Shown: positions 1 through 6,192, counted from the stretch's first letter. The stretch: DNA of 7,657 nt from Thermoleophilia bacterium (GCA_029861485.1 JAOTZF010000083.1:1-7657), one strand, 5' to 3'. The notes: generated from the sequence alone by a model not told the origin. Numbers and translations: made by a program.

Positions 1-474
1 CGCGACGGGCCCGGGGTGAGCTTCGTGCTCGTCGGCGGTGGCGATCAGAAGGACCGACTCGTCGAGGACGCCGAGCGACGAGGGCTCGGTAACGTCCAGT
101 TCATCGACGCGGTCCCAAAGCGCGAGGTGCCGAGTTGGCTGGCGCGCGCCGACGCCTGCCTGCTGCCGTACCAGGACGTGCCGCTGTTCGCCGGAGCGCT
201 ACCGAACAAGACCTTCGACTACCTGGGCGCCGGCAAGCCGATCGTGGCCGCGGCGCCCGATGGCGAGCTCACCCGCCTGGTGCGAGAAGTCGACTGCGGC
301 ATCGCCATCGCACCCGAGGATCCGCAGGCGATGGCCGACGCGGTGACCCGCCTCGCCGCTGACCCCGCCCAGGCCCGGGCGATGGGCGAGAGGGGCATGC
401 GCCATGCGCGGGAGCACTATGACCGCGCGAAGCTCGCGCAGCGATTCGTTGCAGTGGTCGAGTCCGTTGCGTAG
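1..474 (+). CDS. Glycosyltransferase family 4 (GT-B fold), C-terminal part, 5' truncated by window
   Basis: About 157 residues are visible, open from the first base. This is the C-terminal nucleotide-sugar-binding half of a GT-B enzyme that would transfer a sugar to a lipid-linked glycan at the inner face of the membrane. It starts with the 'FVLVGGGDQK' strand-loop that opens the second Rossmann domain. Next come 'VQFIDAVPKREVPSWLARAD' and the block at nt 202-240 (PNK-FDY-GAGKP), typical of WbuB/WcaI-like GT4 enzymes. The acidic pair of the usual EX7E-type motif is probably the D of FDY and the E of 'DGEL'. A helical tail rich in Ala, Arg and Glu ends the protein. A GTG at nt 16 is in frame but is internal: family members run near 400 residues and the acceptor domain must lie upstream. 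The 3' end overlaps the sugar transferase gene. Family assignment is firm; donor and acceptor cannot be told. Confidence 0.9.
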   Translation, partial: RDGPGVSFVLVGGGDQKDRLVEDAERRGLGNVQFIDAVPKREVPSWLARADACLLPYQDVPLFAGALPNKTFDYLGAGKPIVAAAPDGELTRLVREVDCGIAIAPEDPQAMADAVTRLAADPAQARAMGERGMRHAREHYDRAKLAQRFVAVVESVA

Positions 475-1108
475 CGGGGCGGCCGCGGTCGGCGGAGCCG
501 CCAAGCGGGCGCTCGACCTGGCCATCGCCGTGCCGCTGACGGTGATCCTTGCGCCGGTACTGCTGATCGTCGCGATCGCGGTGCGGCGCGACTCACCGGG
601 CCCGGCGCTGTTTCGCCAGGAGCGCATCGGGCTGAACGGGCGGCCCTTCACCCTCCTGAAGTTCCGGACGATGGTCCTCGGGGCCCAGAGCATGGGCACG
701 GGGCTCAAGGTCACCGACGGCGACTCGCGCATCACGCCGCTCGGGCAGCGTCTGCGCAGGCTGTCGATCGACGAGCTGCCGCAGCTGTGGAACGTGGTTC
801 GCGGCGACATGAGCGTCATCGGACCGCGGCCGACGGTCGCCGCGCAGGTCGCGAAATACGACGCGCATCAACGGCGACGGCTGCTTGCTCGCCCCGGAGT
901 CACCGGCTGGGCGCAAGTCAACGGGCGCAACGCGATTCCCTGGTCGCACCGGATCGAGCTCGACATCGAGTACGTGGAGCGCTGGAGCATGATGATGGAC
1001 CTGAAGATCCTGCTCAAGACGGCCTTCGTCGTGTTCGGTCGCGAGAACACGTACACCGGCGAGGAGGGGGCATTCGACCTCACCGATCGCGGCCCGAAGG
1101 CGGACTGA
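404..1108 (+). CDS. Bacterial sugar transferase (PglC/WcaJ-type phosphoglycosyl transferase), initiates exopolysaccharide synthesis
   Basis: This enzyme would move a sugar-1-phosphate from a nucleotide sugar to polyprenyl phosphate, the first committed step of lipid-linked glycan assembly. From the ATG at 404 it is 234 residues. A hydrophobic segment at about 37-60 contains Pro51 and matches the re-entrant membrane helix of monotopic PGTs. It is followed by 'DSPGPALFRQERIG', 'FTLLKFRTM' (82-90), the catalytic Asp-Glu pair D123-E124 in 'SIDELPQLWNV', 'GDMSVIGPRP' (134-143) and 'RPGVTGWAQVNGRN'. The short length matches catalytic-domain-only PGTs, without the long multispanning N-terminus of WcaJ/WbaP. 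The start is uncertain. ATG 404 has AGGGG eight bases upstream but overlaps the previous gene by 71 bases. ATG 419 has GGGAG only four bases upstream. TTG 467 would give an 8-base overlap. The conserved domain begins near residue 34 in every case, so function does not depend on the choice. Confidence 0.93.
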   Translation: MRGSTMTARSSRSDSLQWSSPLRSGAAAVGGAAKRALDLAIAVPLTVILAPVLLIVAIAVRRDSPGPALFRQERIGLNGRPFTLLKFRTMVLGAQSMGTGLKVTDGDSRITPLGQRLRRLSIDELPQLWNVVRGDMSVIGPRPTVAAQVAKYDAHQRRRLLARPGVTGWAQVNGRNAIPWSHRIELDIEYVERWSMMMDLKILLKTAFVVFGRENTYTGEEGAFDLTDRGPKAD

Positions 1109-1126
1109 CGCGTGAACCGCGTCCGC
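1100..1126 (+). terminator. GC-rich hairpin after the sugar transferase stop (possible terminator)
   Basis: GACGCG (1107-1112) pairs with CGCGTC (1118-1123) around the loop TGAAC. A lower stem of GCGG (1100-1103) with CCGC (1123-1126) can form in competition at one base, separated by a 3-4 base bulge on the left. The stem overlaps the TGA stop at 1106-1108. There is no T-run after it, so this is at best a U-less terminator or attenuator of the kind often proposed in high-GC bacteria. Its place between two gene blocks and before a promoter-like box is the main support. Confidence 0.3.
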
Positions 1127-1149
1127 TCGCCCCGCCACCGCGCGATCGC

Positions 1150-1164
1150 TAGGCTCCCCCGGCC
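1150..1164 (+). promoter_or_regulatory. Possible leaderless promoter (-10 box TAGGCT) for the Wzz-propeller-flippase operon
   Basis: TAGGCT at 1150-1155 fits the actinobacterial -10 pattern TANNNT and ends nine bases before the GTG at 1165. No Shine-Dalgarno-like purine run is visible in those nine bases (CCCCCGGCC). A transcript would begin at or within about three bases of the start codon, which is the arrangement of leaderless mRNAs common in actinobacteria. I see no convincing -35 element. The box lies in the only real gap on the plus strand of this window, just after a hairpin. Confidence 0.35.
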
Positions 1165-2013
1165 GTGAGCACGGATCCGCGAGAGACAGGCGATGAGGTC
1201 ACCCTCCAGGACTACGGTCGCACCGTCTGGGCCGGACGGCGGATCATCCTGGTCGCGATCGTCGCGGCGGCGGCCGTCGGCCTGGCGCTGACCTTCATCC
1301 GCACAACGACCTACTCGGCCAACTCGCAGGTGTTCCTCGGACAGGCGACGACGATCTCCGGCACGCCGATCAGCACGCCGCAGACGAACCCTGCCATCGC
1401 GCCGGCGGTCCTCGAGGGGGACGCCATCGTGGACCCGGTTGCGGAGGAGGCAGGTATCAGCCCCGGCCGCGTGCGCTCCGGCATCAGCCTCGACGTGCCG
1501 CGGGCGCCGGGCTCGGCCGGCAACCTTCCGACGCTGGCGAAGATCACGTTCCGCGACCGCGACCGCGACCTGGCCCAGCAGGTCGCGAACCTCTACGCCG
1601 AGCAGGTGCGCGACTACAATGCCGCCACCTTCAGCGAGGAGGAGGAGACCTACGAGCGCCAGCTCGAGCGCGCGAGCGCCGAGGAAGCACGTCTGAGCGT
1701 GCAGGAGCAGCAACTGCGCAATCAGCTCGTGCGCTCCGCCGGCGGCTCGAGTGAGGCCGCCGTCCAGACCGCGCTCGTGCTGGTGAGCGACCGCCTGAGC
1801 GAGACCCTCACCCGCATCGAGAACTCCGAGCTCGCATTGGCGAACCTCAGGGAAGTGGGCCGGCCCGCCATCGTGACCACTGCAGGCAGTCCTTCCTCGA
1901 GCAGCAGCGGCCCGCGACGGGTTCGCACCGTGCTGTTCTCGGCAGTGCTCGGCGCCGTCGTCGGCCTGATCGTGGTCTTCATCTGGCGTCGGCCCCGACC
2001 CGAGGGTGCTTAG
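1165..2013 (+). CDS. Wzz-like polysaccharide co-polymerase / chain-length determinant, no kinase domain
   Basis: This 282-residue membrane protein has the two-helix topology of polysaccharide co-polymerases, which help set the length of, or export, surface glycans. An N-terminal segment with 'LQDYGRTVWAGRRIILV' resembles the 'DLRDYLRVLRRRWWLI' start of Wzz/CapA proteins. TM1 is about 27-45. The extracytoplasmic part holds 'YSANSQVFLGQA', a mixed domain to about 150, and helices with coiled-coil character (157-190 and 208-230, rich in Glu, Gln, Arg). A Ser-rich linker (242-248) leads to TM2 at about 256-274 and the short basic tail RRPRPEGA. There is no Walker A or Tyr cluster, so the BY-kinase part found in Wzc-type proteins is absent and would have to be a separate gene elsewhere. 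GTG 1165 is chosen because it precedes the conserved pre-TM segment and a -10-like box. The 3' end overlaps the next gene by 8 bases. Confidence 0.85.
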   Translation: MSTDPRETGDEVTLQDYGRTVWAGRRIILVAIVAAAAVGLALTFIRTTTYSANSQVFLGQATTISGTPISTPQTNPAIAPAVLEGDAIVDPVAEEAGISPGRVRSGISLDVPRAPGSAGNLPTLAKITFRDRDRDLAQQVANLYAEQVRDYNAATFSEEEETYERQLERASAEEARLSVQEQQLRNQLVRSAGGSSEAAVQTALVLVSDRLSETLTRIENSELALANLREVGRPAIVTTAGSPSSSSSGPRRVRTVLFSAVLGAVVGLIVVFIWRRPRPEGA

Positions 2014-3388
2014 GACTCTCCCCGGCCTCGCCGCGGCGGCGGCCCTGGCCGCAGCGGTGGCCACCGGATGCGGCGAGCGCGGGAGCGCCGCGTCGCCCAT
2101 CCAGGTGCCGCACGAGCCGGCGCCGGCTCTCGAAGTCGTGGACGGTGACACGGGCGCCCCCGTCCAAGCGCTCGTCAGCGCTATCGGACAGGGCGCCCAG
2201 GTGGTCCGATTGCTCACGACTCCCGGCGGCCGCACCGTGCTGCCCGAGGGTGTGAGATCCGTGAGGGCACGGGCGGCGGGCTATTCCGTGGGGAGGGCCG
2301 ACATCGGCCCCGGCGGAGGGCGCGTCGCGATGTACCGTGAGGCGCTCCAGAGCCCCGAGTACGGCGGTGGCCCCCAGCGCACGCGCTATTTGCCATCCGT
2401 CAAGCTGCCGCTTCCACGGGCTCGGCCCACCTGGCGTTTCGACGCGCCGACTCTGATCGAGTTTCCGCCCGCGGTGCGCAACGGTCTGGTCGTGTTCGGC
2501 ATCAACAGCGGCCGGGTGTACGCCCTCAACGCCGAGGATGGCAGCGTGAGATGGGCCAAACGGCAACGCGGCGAGATCGCCTCGACGCCGGCCATCTCGG
2601 CAGGACACGTCTATGTCAGCTCGATGGACGGACGGCTTACGAGTTATCGCGCGGCCGACGGCGAGGAGCTCTGGAGCTTCTCGACCGGCGGCAGCCCCAT
2701 CGAGAGCTCGCCGCTGGTATTCGGCGAGCGGGTGATCGTCGGCGCATGGAACGGCACTCTCTACTCGGTGGATGCCCGGACGGGCCGGGCCGCATGGACG
2801 TATCGAGGGGCCGGGGACATCAAGAGCAGTGCCGCCCTCGCGGGTGATCTGCTGGTGTTCGGTGACTACGGCGGCCGAGTTCACGGCGTCGATGCGGCAA
2901 CCGGAGAGGGCCGCTGGATCTGGTCCGGGGGCTCGCGATTCTATGGCGGGGCCGCGATCAGCCACGGCCTCGCCGTGATCGGAGACGTCGGCGGGCAGGT
3001 GCTCGCGCTGGACGCCGCCACCGGACAGGAGCGTTGGAGACATGCTGTTGGCGGCTACGTTTACTCCAGCCCCGCCGTCGCCCGCGAGACGGTCTTCATC
3101 GGGTCCTACAGTGGGCGCTTCGAGGCACTCGAGCTCTCGACGGGCGTTCTGAGGTGGAGTTTCGACGCGGGTGAGCGAATCTCGGGCTCCGCGACCGTCA
3201 TCGGCGACACCGTCTACACCTCCGTCCTGAGCAGGCCGGGCACCCCGCGCCGGACCTTCGCGCTCGCCACTCGGGACGGACGGCTGCGCTGGAAGAACGC
3301 AGACGGACGTTATTCTCCCGCGGTGGGGGCCGGGCGCACCCTGTACATCGTCGGCACGTCGACCCTGTATGCGTACGCGGCGCCGTAG
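2006..3388 (+). CDS. Lipoprotein with N-terminal carboxypeptidase-regulatory-like domain and 8-bladed PQQ-type beta-propeller
   Basis: The 460-residue product begins with an Ala-rich signal peptide ending 'AVATGC'. Cys22 is the only cysteine in the protein and would be lipidated, tethering it to the outer face of the membrane; the lipobox is slightly atypical (Ala at -3). Residues about 40-110 look like a small beta-sandwich of the carboxypeptidase-regulatory/Ig-like kind ('VVDGDTGAPVQALV', 'VRARAAGYS'). After the motif 'PEYGGGPQRTRYLP' (117-130) comes a propeller whose blade tryptophans are W143, W183, W223, W264, W304, W344, W384 and W429. That is eight repeats of about 40 residues, each with the 'LDAxTGxxxW' pattern of PQQ/BamB-like propellers. 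The last strand 'TLYAYAAP' would close the ring. It has none of the size, cysteine pair or domain layout of PQQ dehydrogenases, so a binding or scaffold role is more likely than catalysis. The GTG start overlaps the upstream stop by 8 bases, implying coupled translation. Fold is firm; function unknown. Confidence 0.85.
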   Translation: MLRTLPGLAAAAALAAAVATGCGERGSAASPIQVPHEPAPALEVVDGDTGAPVQALVSAIGQGAQVVRLLTTPGGRTVLPEGVRSVRARAAGYSVGRADIGPGGGRVAMYREALQSPEYGGGPQRTRYLPSVKLPLPRARPTWRFDAPTLIEFPPAVRNGLVVFGINSGRVYALNAEDGSVRWAKRQRGEIASTPAISAGHVYVSSMDGRLTSYRAADGEELWSFSTGGSPIESSPLVFGERVIVGAWNGTLYSVDARTGRAAWTYRGAGDIKSSAALAGDLLVFGDYGGRVHGVDAATGEGRWIWSGGSRFYGGAAISHGLAVIGDVGGQVLALDAATGQERWRHAVGGYVYSSPAVARETVFIGSYSGRFEALELSTGVLRWSFDAGERISGSATVIGDTVYTSVLSRPGTPRRTFALATRDGRLRWKNADGRYSPAVGAGRTLYIVGTSTLYAYAAP

Positions 3389-4628
3389 GCTCCTCATCAT
3401 CGCCCTTGCGGTCGTCGTCGCGCTGATCAGCGTCGGCGGCGCCGTCGGCTACGGCGTGGTGAAGGGCGGATGGTTCGACTCGGGAAGCGTTACGGGCACC
3501 CGCGAGGGCTTTCAGGCAAATGCCGGTCCCGGAGCCGCCCCGATGCGACGGCCGAACGCCGACCGCCGACGAAACTGGTGGGGGGAGTACGGGCGCACCC
3601 GGACTCGGACGCGCGCGGCGGCGCGAAGCCGGGTCGCGCCGCCGTTCCGACGTGTGTGGGCGGTCGACGCCGGATCACTCGTGGAGTTTCCGCCGGTCAG
3701 CGCCCGCGACCGGATCGTCGTGAGCACGAACGCCGGCCTTGGCATCGCGCTCGATCCACGCACCGGGCGGGAGCTCTGGCGCATCAGGCTGAAGGGTCGG
3801 AGCGCATCATCGCCGGCCCTGTTCAAGGACCTCGCGATCTTCACCACGCTGAGGGGCGAGGTGGTCGTGGTGACTGCCCAGACCGGGCAGGTGCGCTGGC
3901 GATTCAACGCGGGCTCGGCCATCGAGTCGTCGCCGCTCGTGACCGATCGCAGCGTCTACTTCGGCACCCTCGACGGCCGGGTGATCCGGCTGAGCTTGCG
4001 CACGCGCAAGCCGGTGTGGGTTGCCCGGGCAACCGGGGACATCAAAGCCGGACTCGCCTTGAACAAGGACATGGTGGTGGTGGGCGACTACGGCGGGCAC
4101 GTGTCGGCCTACAGCCGCGACGACGGCAGCCTGCGCTGGCGAACGTCCAGCCCGGGGACGGCACTCCACGGTGCAGGCCGCTTTTACGGTGGAGCGGGCG
4201 TCGCCTACGGCCGCGCCTACATCGCCAACATCAACGGTCGGGTCATGGCCCTGGATGCCCGTAACGGGGAGATCGCCTGGGTGCGCGTACTCGACGATTT
4301 CGTTTATTCCAGCCCCGCAATCGCCGACGAGCGAATCTTCGTCGGAAGCTACGACCGGCACCTCTACTCGCTCGACGCGGTGACCGGCGAGGTCGTCTGG
4401 CGCGTCGATGCCGGGGAGCGGATATCCGGCTCGCCATCCGTGATCGGACCCTATGTCTACGCCTCCACCATCGGGAGGACCCCGAGCGAGGGACGAACGT
4501 TCGCCGTGGACCGGACAAGCGGAGAGGTCGTGTGGTCCTTCCCGGACGGCCGCTACAGTCCGGCGATCGTCTCGGAGGGCCTGATGGTCATCACCGGAGT
4601 GCGCACGCTCTACGGTTTTCGCGCGAGG
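2432..4628 (+). repeat. Diverged tandem duplication: two adjacent paralogous beta-propeller domains
   Basis: The propeller parts of two adjacent genes (codons at 2432-3385 and 3657-4628) share blade count and nearly the same blade spacing (40, 40, 40-41, 40, 40-47, 40, 45). They also share many identical short motifs at matching places. The N-terminal regions differ. This reads as an old gene duplication, diverged at the DNA level, rather than a recent repeat. Confidence 0.7.
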
Positions 4629-4631
4629 TGA
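3369..4631 (+). CDS. Membrane-anchored 8-bladed PQQ-type beta-propeller protein, paralogue of the upstream lipoprotein
   Basis: This 420-residue protein starts with MRTRRRR and a single transmembrane helix (about 8-31) with the positive charges inside, so the rest should be extracytoplasmic. A strongly basic linker (60-95, thirteen Arg) contains 'WWGEYGRTRTRTR', the counterpart of 'PEYGGGPQRTRY' in the upstream protein. The propeller tryptophans are W97, W137, W177, W217, W257, W304, W344 and W389. It keeps the same motifs as its neighbour: EFPP, IESSPLV, GDIK, GDYGG, RFYGGA, VYSSPA, DAGERISGS and DGRYSPA. It has no cysteine, no lipobox and no N-terminal sandwich domain. The ATG at 3369 lies inside the previous gene (20-base overlap) with no clear Shine-Dalgarno sequence, so translation probably depends on ribosomes finishing the upstream gene. 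It resembles BamB and other PQQ-like scaffold propellers rather than dehydrogenases. A role in glycan assembly or binding at the cell surface is inferred only from context. Confidence 0.85.
   Translation: MRTRRRRLLIIALAVVVALISVGGAVGYGVVKGGWFDSGSVTGTREGFQANAGPGAAPMRRPNADRRRNWWGEYGRTRTRTRAAARSRVAPPFRRVWAVDAGSLVEFPPVSARDRIVVSTNAGLGIALDPRTGRELWRIRLKGRSASSPALFKDLAIFTTLRGEVVVVTAQTGQVRWRFNAGSAIESSPLVTDRSVYFGTLDGRVIRLSLRTRKPVWVARATGDIKAGLALNKDMVVVGDYGGHVSAYSRDDGSLRWRTSSPGTALHGAGRFYGGAGVAYGRAYIANINGRVMALDARNGEIAWVRVLDDFVYSSPAIADERIFVGSYDRHLYSLDAVTGEVVWRVDAGERISGSPSVIGPYVYASTIGRTPSEGRTFAVDRTSGEVVWSFPDGRYSPAIVSEGLMVITGVRTLYGFRAR
4625..4631 (+). promoter_or_regulatory. Ribosome binding site that favours the TTG start at 4639
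   Basis: GAGGTGA lies seven bases before the TTG at 4639 and thirteen before the in-frame GTG at 4645. The spacing favours TTG, although GTG would remove only two residues. The site overlaps the stop codon of the upstream propeller gene (TGA 4629-4631). Confidence 0.55.
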
Positions 4632-4638
4632 CGCGCCT

Positions 4639-6192
4639 TTGACGGTGCGCCACCTCGCGGTGGCCGCGACGATCGTCGCGTTCTTCACCGTTGCCTCACG
4701 CATACTCGGATTCGTCCGGGACATCGTCCTGTCGGGGACGTTCGGGGCGAGTGCTGAAGCCGACGCGTTCGTAAGCTCGCTGCTGATCGTCAACTCCGCG
4801 GCCGCGGTGCTGCTCTACACCCTGGTCACGGTGGTGATCCCCCGGTTCCAGGCCGAGCGGACCGACTACGGGGAGCCCTCCGCCTGGCGCCTCGCATGGA
4901 CGCTCGCGGCGTGGGTCGCGACGCTGCTCGTGATCTTCGCCGGCTTCCTGGCCGTGTTTCCGCAGGCCGCGGCGTCCCTCTACCGCATCAATCCTGAGCT
5001 TGCAGCGGCGTCAGAGCCCCTGATCCGGATCATGGCGCCAGCGGTGCTGCTCCAGGGCCTGTCGGCGCTCTCAACGGCGCTGCTGCAGATCCACGGCAGG
5101 TTTGCGGGCCCGGCGGCGGTTGGCGTCGCCTTCAACGCGGGAATCATCGGGGGAGTTCTCATCGGAAGCGACGCGATCGGCATCGAAGCCGCGGCATGGG
5201 GCGTCACGGCCGGCGCCCTGCTGCAGCTGGCGCTGCAGATGCCGCAATTTGCCCGCCTGATGCGTGGCGTTGGTGTCACCGTGACCCTGACCCATCCACG
5301 GCTGACAATGACCGCGCTGCTGGCGGCTCCGGTGTTCGCCGCGTCGCTGCTCCAGCAGGTCAACAACTTCAGCGACAAGATCTTCGCCGCGACCCTGGAG
5401 GACGGCAGGGTCGCGGCCCTCACCTGGGCAAACACGCTCGGTCAAGCGCCGCGGGCACTGCTGCTGCTGCCCGTCCTTACCCCGCTCTTCCCCTTGATCG
5501 CCCGACTGGTGGCCGAGGGCCGCCGACCGGAGGTCGTCGGGGCGTACCGCCGCGCGGCCGGTCTGCTCGGCGTGCTGGGGATCCCGGTTGGTGCATTCCT
5601 CATCGTCTATGCGCAGGAAGTCAGCTCGCTGCTGTTCGAGCGCGGCAAGTGCGACGATGAATGCGTCAGCGAGATCGCCGCGCCGCTGCAGTTCTACGGT
5701 CTCGCGGTCTGGGCCGGGTTCATGGGATTCCTGCACAATCGCGTGCTCTCGGCGGTCGGCCGCACACGTGAGGTGATGATTGCGACGATCGTCGTGGTGG
5801 CCGTGACCATCGCGCTCGACTTCCTGCTGATCGGACCGCTGGAGCAGTCCGGCCTCGCGCTCGCCAGCGCCATCGCGCTGTTCGTCAACGTGGCCGTGAC
5901 CTTCACTTTCCTGCGCCGGGAGTTCCCGGCGCTCGACCCGGCTCCGCTCGCCCTCCAGCAGCTGCGCCTGGTCGTTGCGGCGCTCGTGGCCGTGGGCGCG
6001 GTGCTCGTCGCCGACCTGCTGCTGCCGAGCGAGGCGGCGAGCGGTCTGGAGTTGGCCGGCGCGCTGATCCTCAAGAGTGTGCTGGGCGCGCTGGCGTACG
6101 GGGCCGCGGTGAGGGTGATCGCGCCGGAGGACTTCGCCCATGCGCGGGCGACCGTCGCCTCTGCGCTACGGCGAAGGTCCGCGCCGGCGTGA
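4639..6192 (+). CDS. MurJ/MviN-family (MOP superfamily) polytopic lipid-linked glycan flippase
   Basis: The 517-residue protein is hydrophobic throughout, with about 12-14 predictable membrane helices, the usual length and layout for MurJ/MviN proteins that flip polyprenyl-linked sugars across the membrane. The family hallmark 'SRILGFVRDIVLSGTFGA' followed by 'EADAF' is at residues 20-44 and gives R21, R27, D28 and D42, matching R18, R24, D25 and D39 of E. coli MurJ. Later 'QAPRALLLLPVLTPLFPLIARL' and 'LLFERGK' also fit. The 'PNLLRRLFAEGA'-type stretch of true MurJ is not recognisable: N52 aligns, but the E. coli R52 position is A55. The R270 position appears to be T266. Two cysteines (C338, C342) sit in the 'GKCDDEC' loop. 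The position after chain-length and propeller genes suggests a Wzx-like job in exopolysaccharide export, though a housekeeping lipid II flippase is not excluded. The stop overlaps the next start as GTGA. Confidence 0.87.
   Translation: MTVRHLAVAATIVAFFTVASRILGFVRDIVLSGTFGASAEADAFVSSLLIVNSAAAVLLYTLVTVVIPRFQAERTDYGEPSAWRLAWTLAAWVATLLVIFAGFLAVFPQAAASLYRINPELAAASEPLIRIMAPAVLLQGLSALSTALLQIHGRFAGPAAVGVAFNAGIIGGVLIGSDAIGIEAAAWGVTAGALLQLALQMPQFARLMRGVGVTVTLTHPRLTMTALLAAPVFAASLLQQVNNFSDKIFAATLEDGRVAALTWANTLGQAPRALLLLPVLTPLFPLIARLVAEGRRPEVVGAYRRAAGLLGVLGIPVGAFLIVYAQEVSSLLFERGKCDDECVSEIAAPLQFYGLAVWAGFMGFLHNRVLSAVGRTREVMIATIVVVAVTIALDFLLIGPLEQSGLALASAIALFVNVAVTFTFLRREFPALDPAPLALQQLRLVVAALVAVGAVLVADLLLPSEAASGLELAGALILKSVLGALAYGAAVRVIAPEDFAHARATVASALRRRSAPA

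Noticed and set aside
1551..1571. Short tandem CGCGAC units (Arg-Asp repeats)
   Set aside because: Only about three copies inside a coding region with high-GC codon bias; chance is sufficient.
1885..1910. Serine-run codons in the Wzz-like protein as a microsatellite
   Set aside because: Mixed serine codons form a plain flexible linker before the second membrane helix.
868..2235. 455-codon open frame on the minus strand across the sugar transferase and Wzz-like genes
   Set aside because: It spans two well-supported genes and a gap, has low-complexity charged composition and matches no family.
1979..3400. 473-codon open frame on the minus strand covering the first propeller gene
   Set aside because: Its translation is Arg/Ala/Gly/His-rich without any recognisable domain, while the plus-strand frame has a signal peptide and eight regular propeller repeats. 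Long antisense frames are expected at this GC content.
3470..3690. Possible frameshift at the start of the second propeller gene because of its odd Arg-rich stretch
   Set aside because: The EYG-RTR motif and the following 'RRVWAVDAGSLVEFPP' align with the paralogue in the same frame.
2006..4631. Propeller proteins as PQQ-dependent dehydrogenases
   Set aside because: They are too short for that class, have no cysteine pair or cytochrome motif, and show only BamB-like repeat patterns. The PQQ name describes the repeat, not cofactor binding.
3807..4793. 328-codon open frame on the minus strand over the second propeller gene
   Set aside because: Shadow of the propeller repeats; no domain seen, and it crosses the junction to the flippase gene.
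5071..6141. 356-codon open frame on the minus strand within the flippase gene
   Set aside because: The product would be highly hydrophilic and rich in Gln/Arg/Glu/His, the antisense image of a hydrophobic membrane protein gene.
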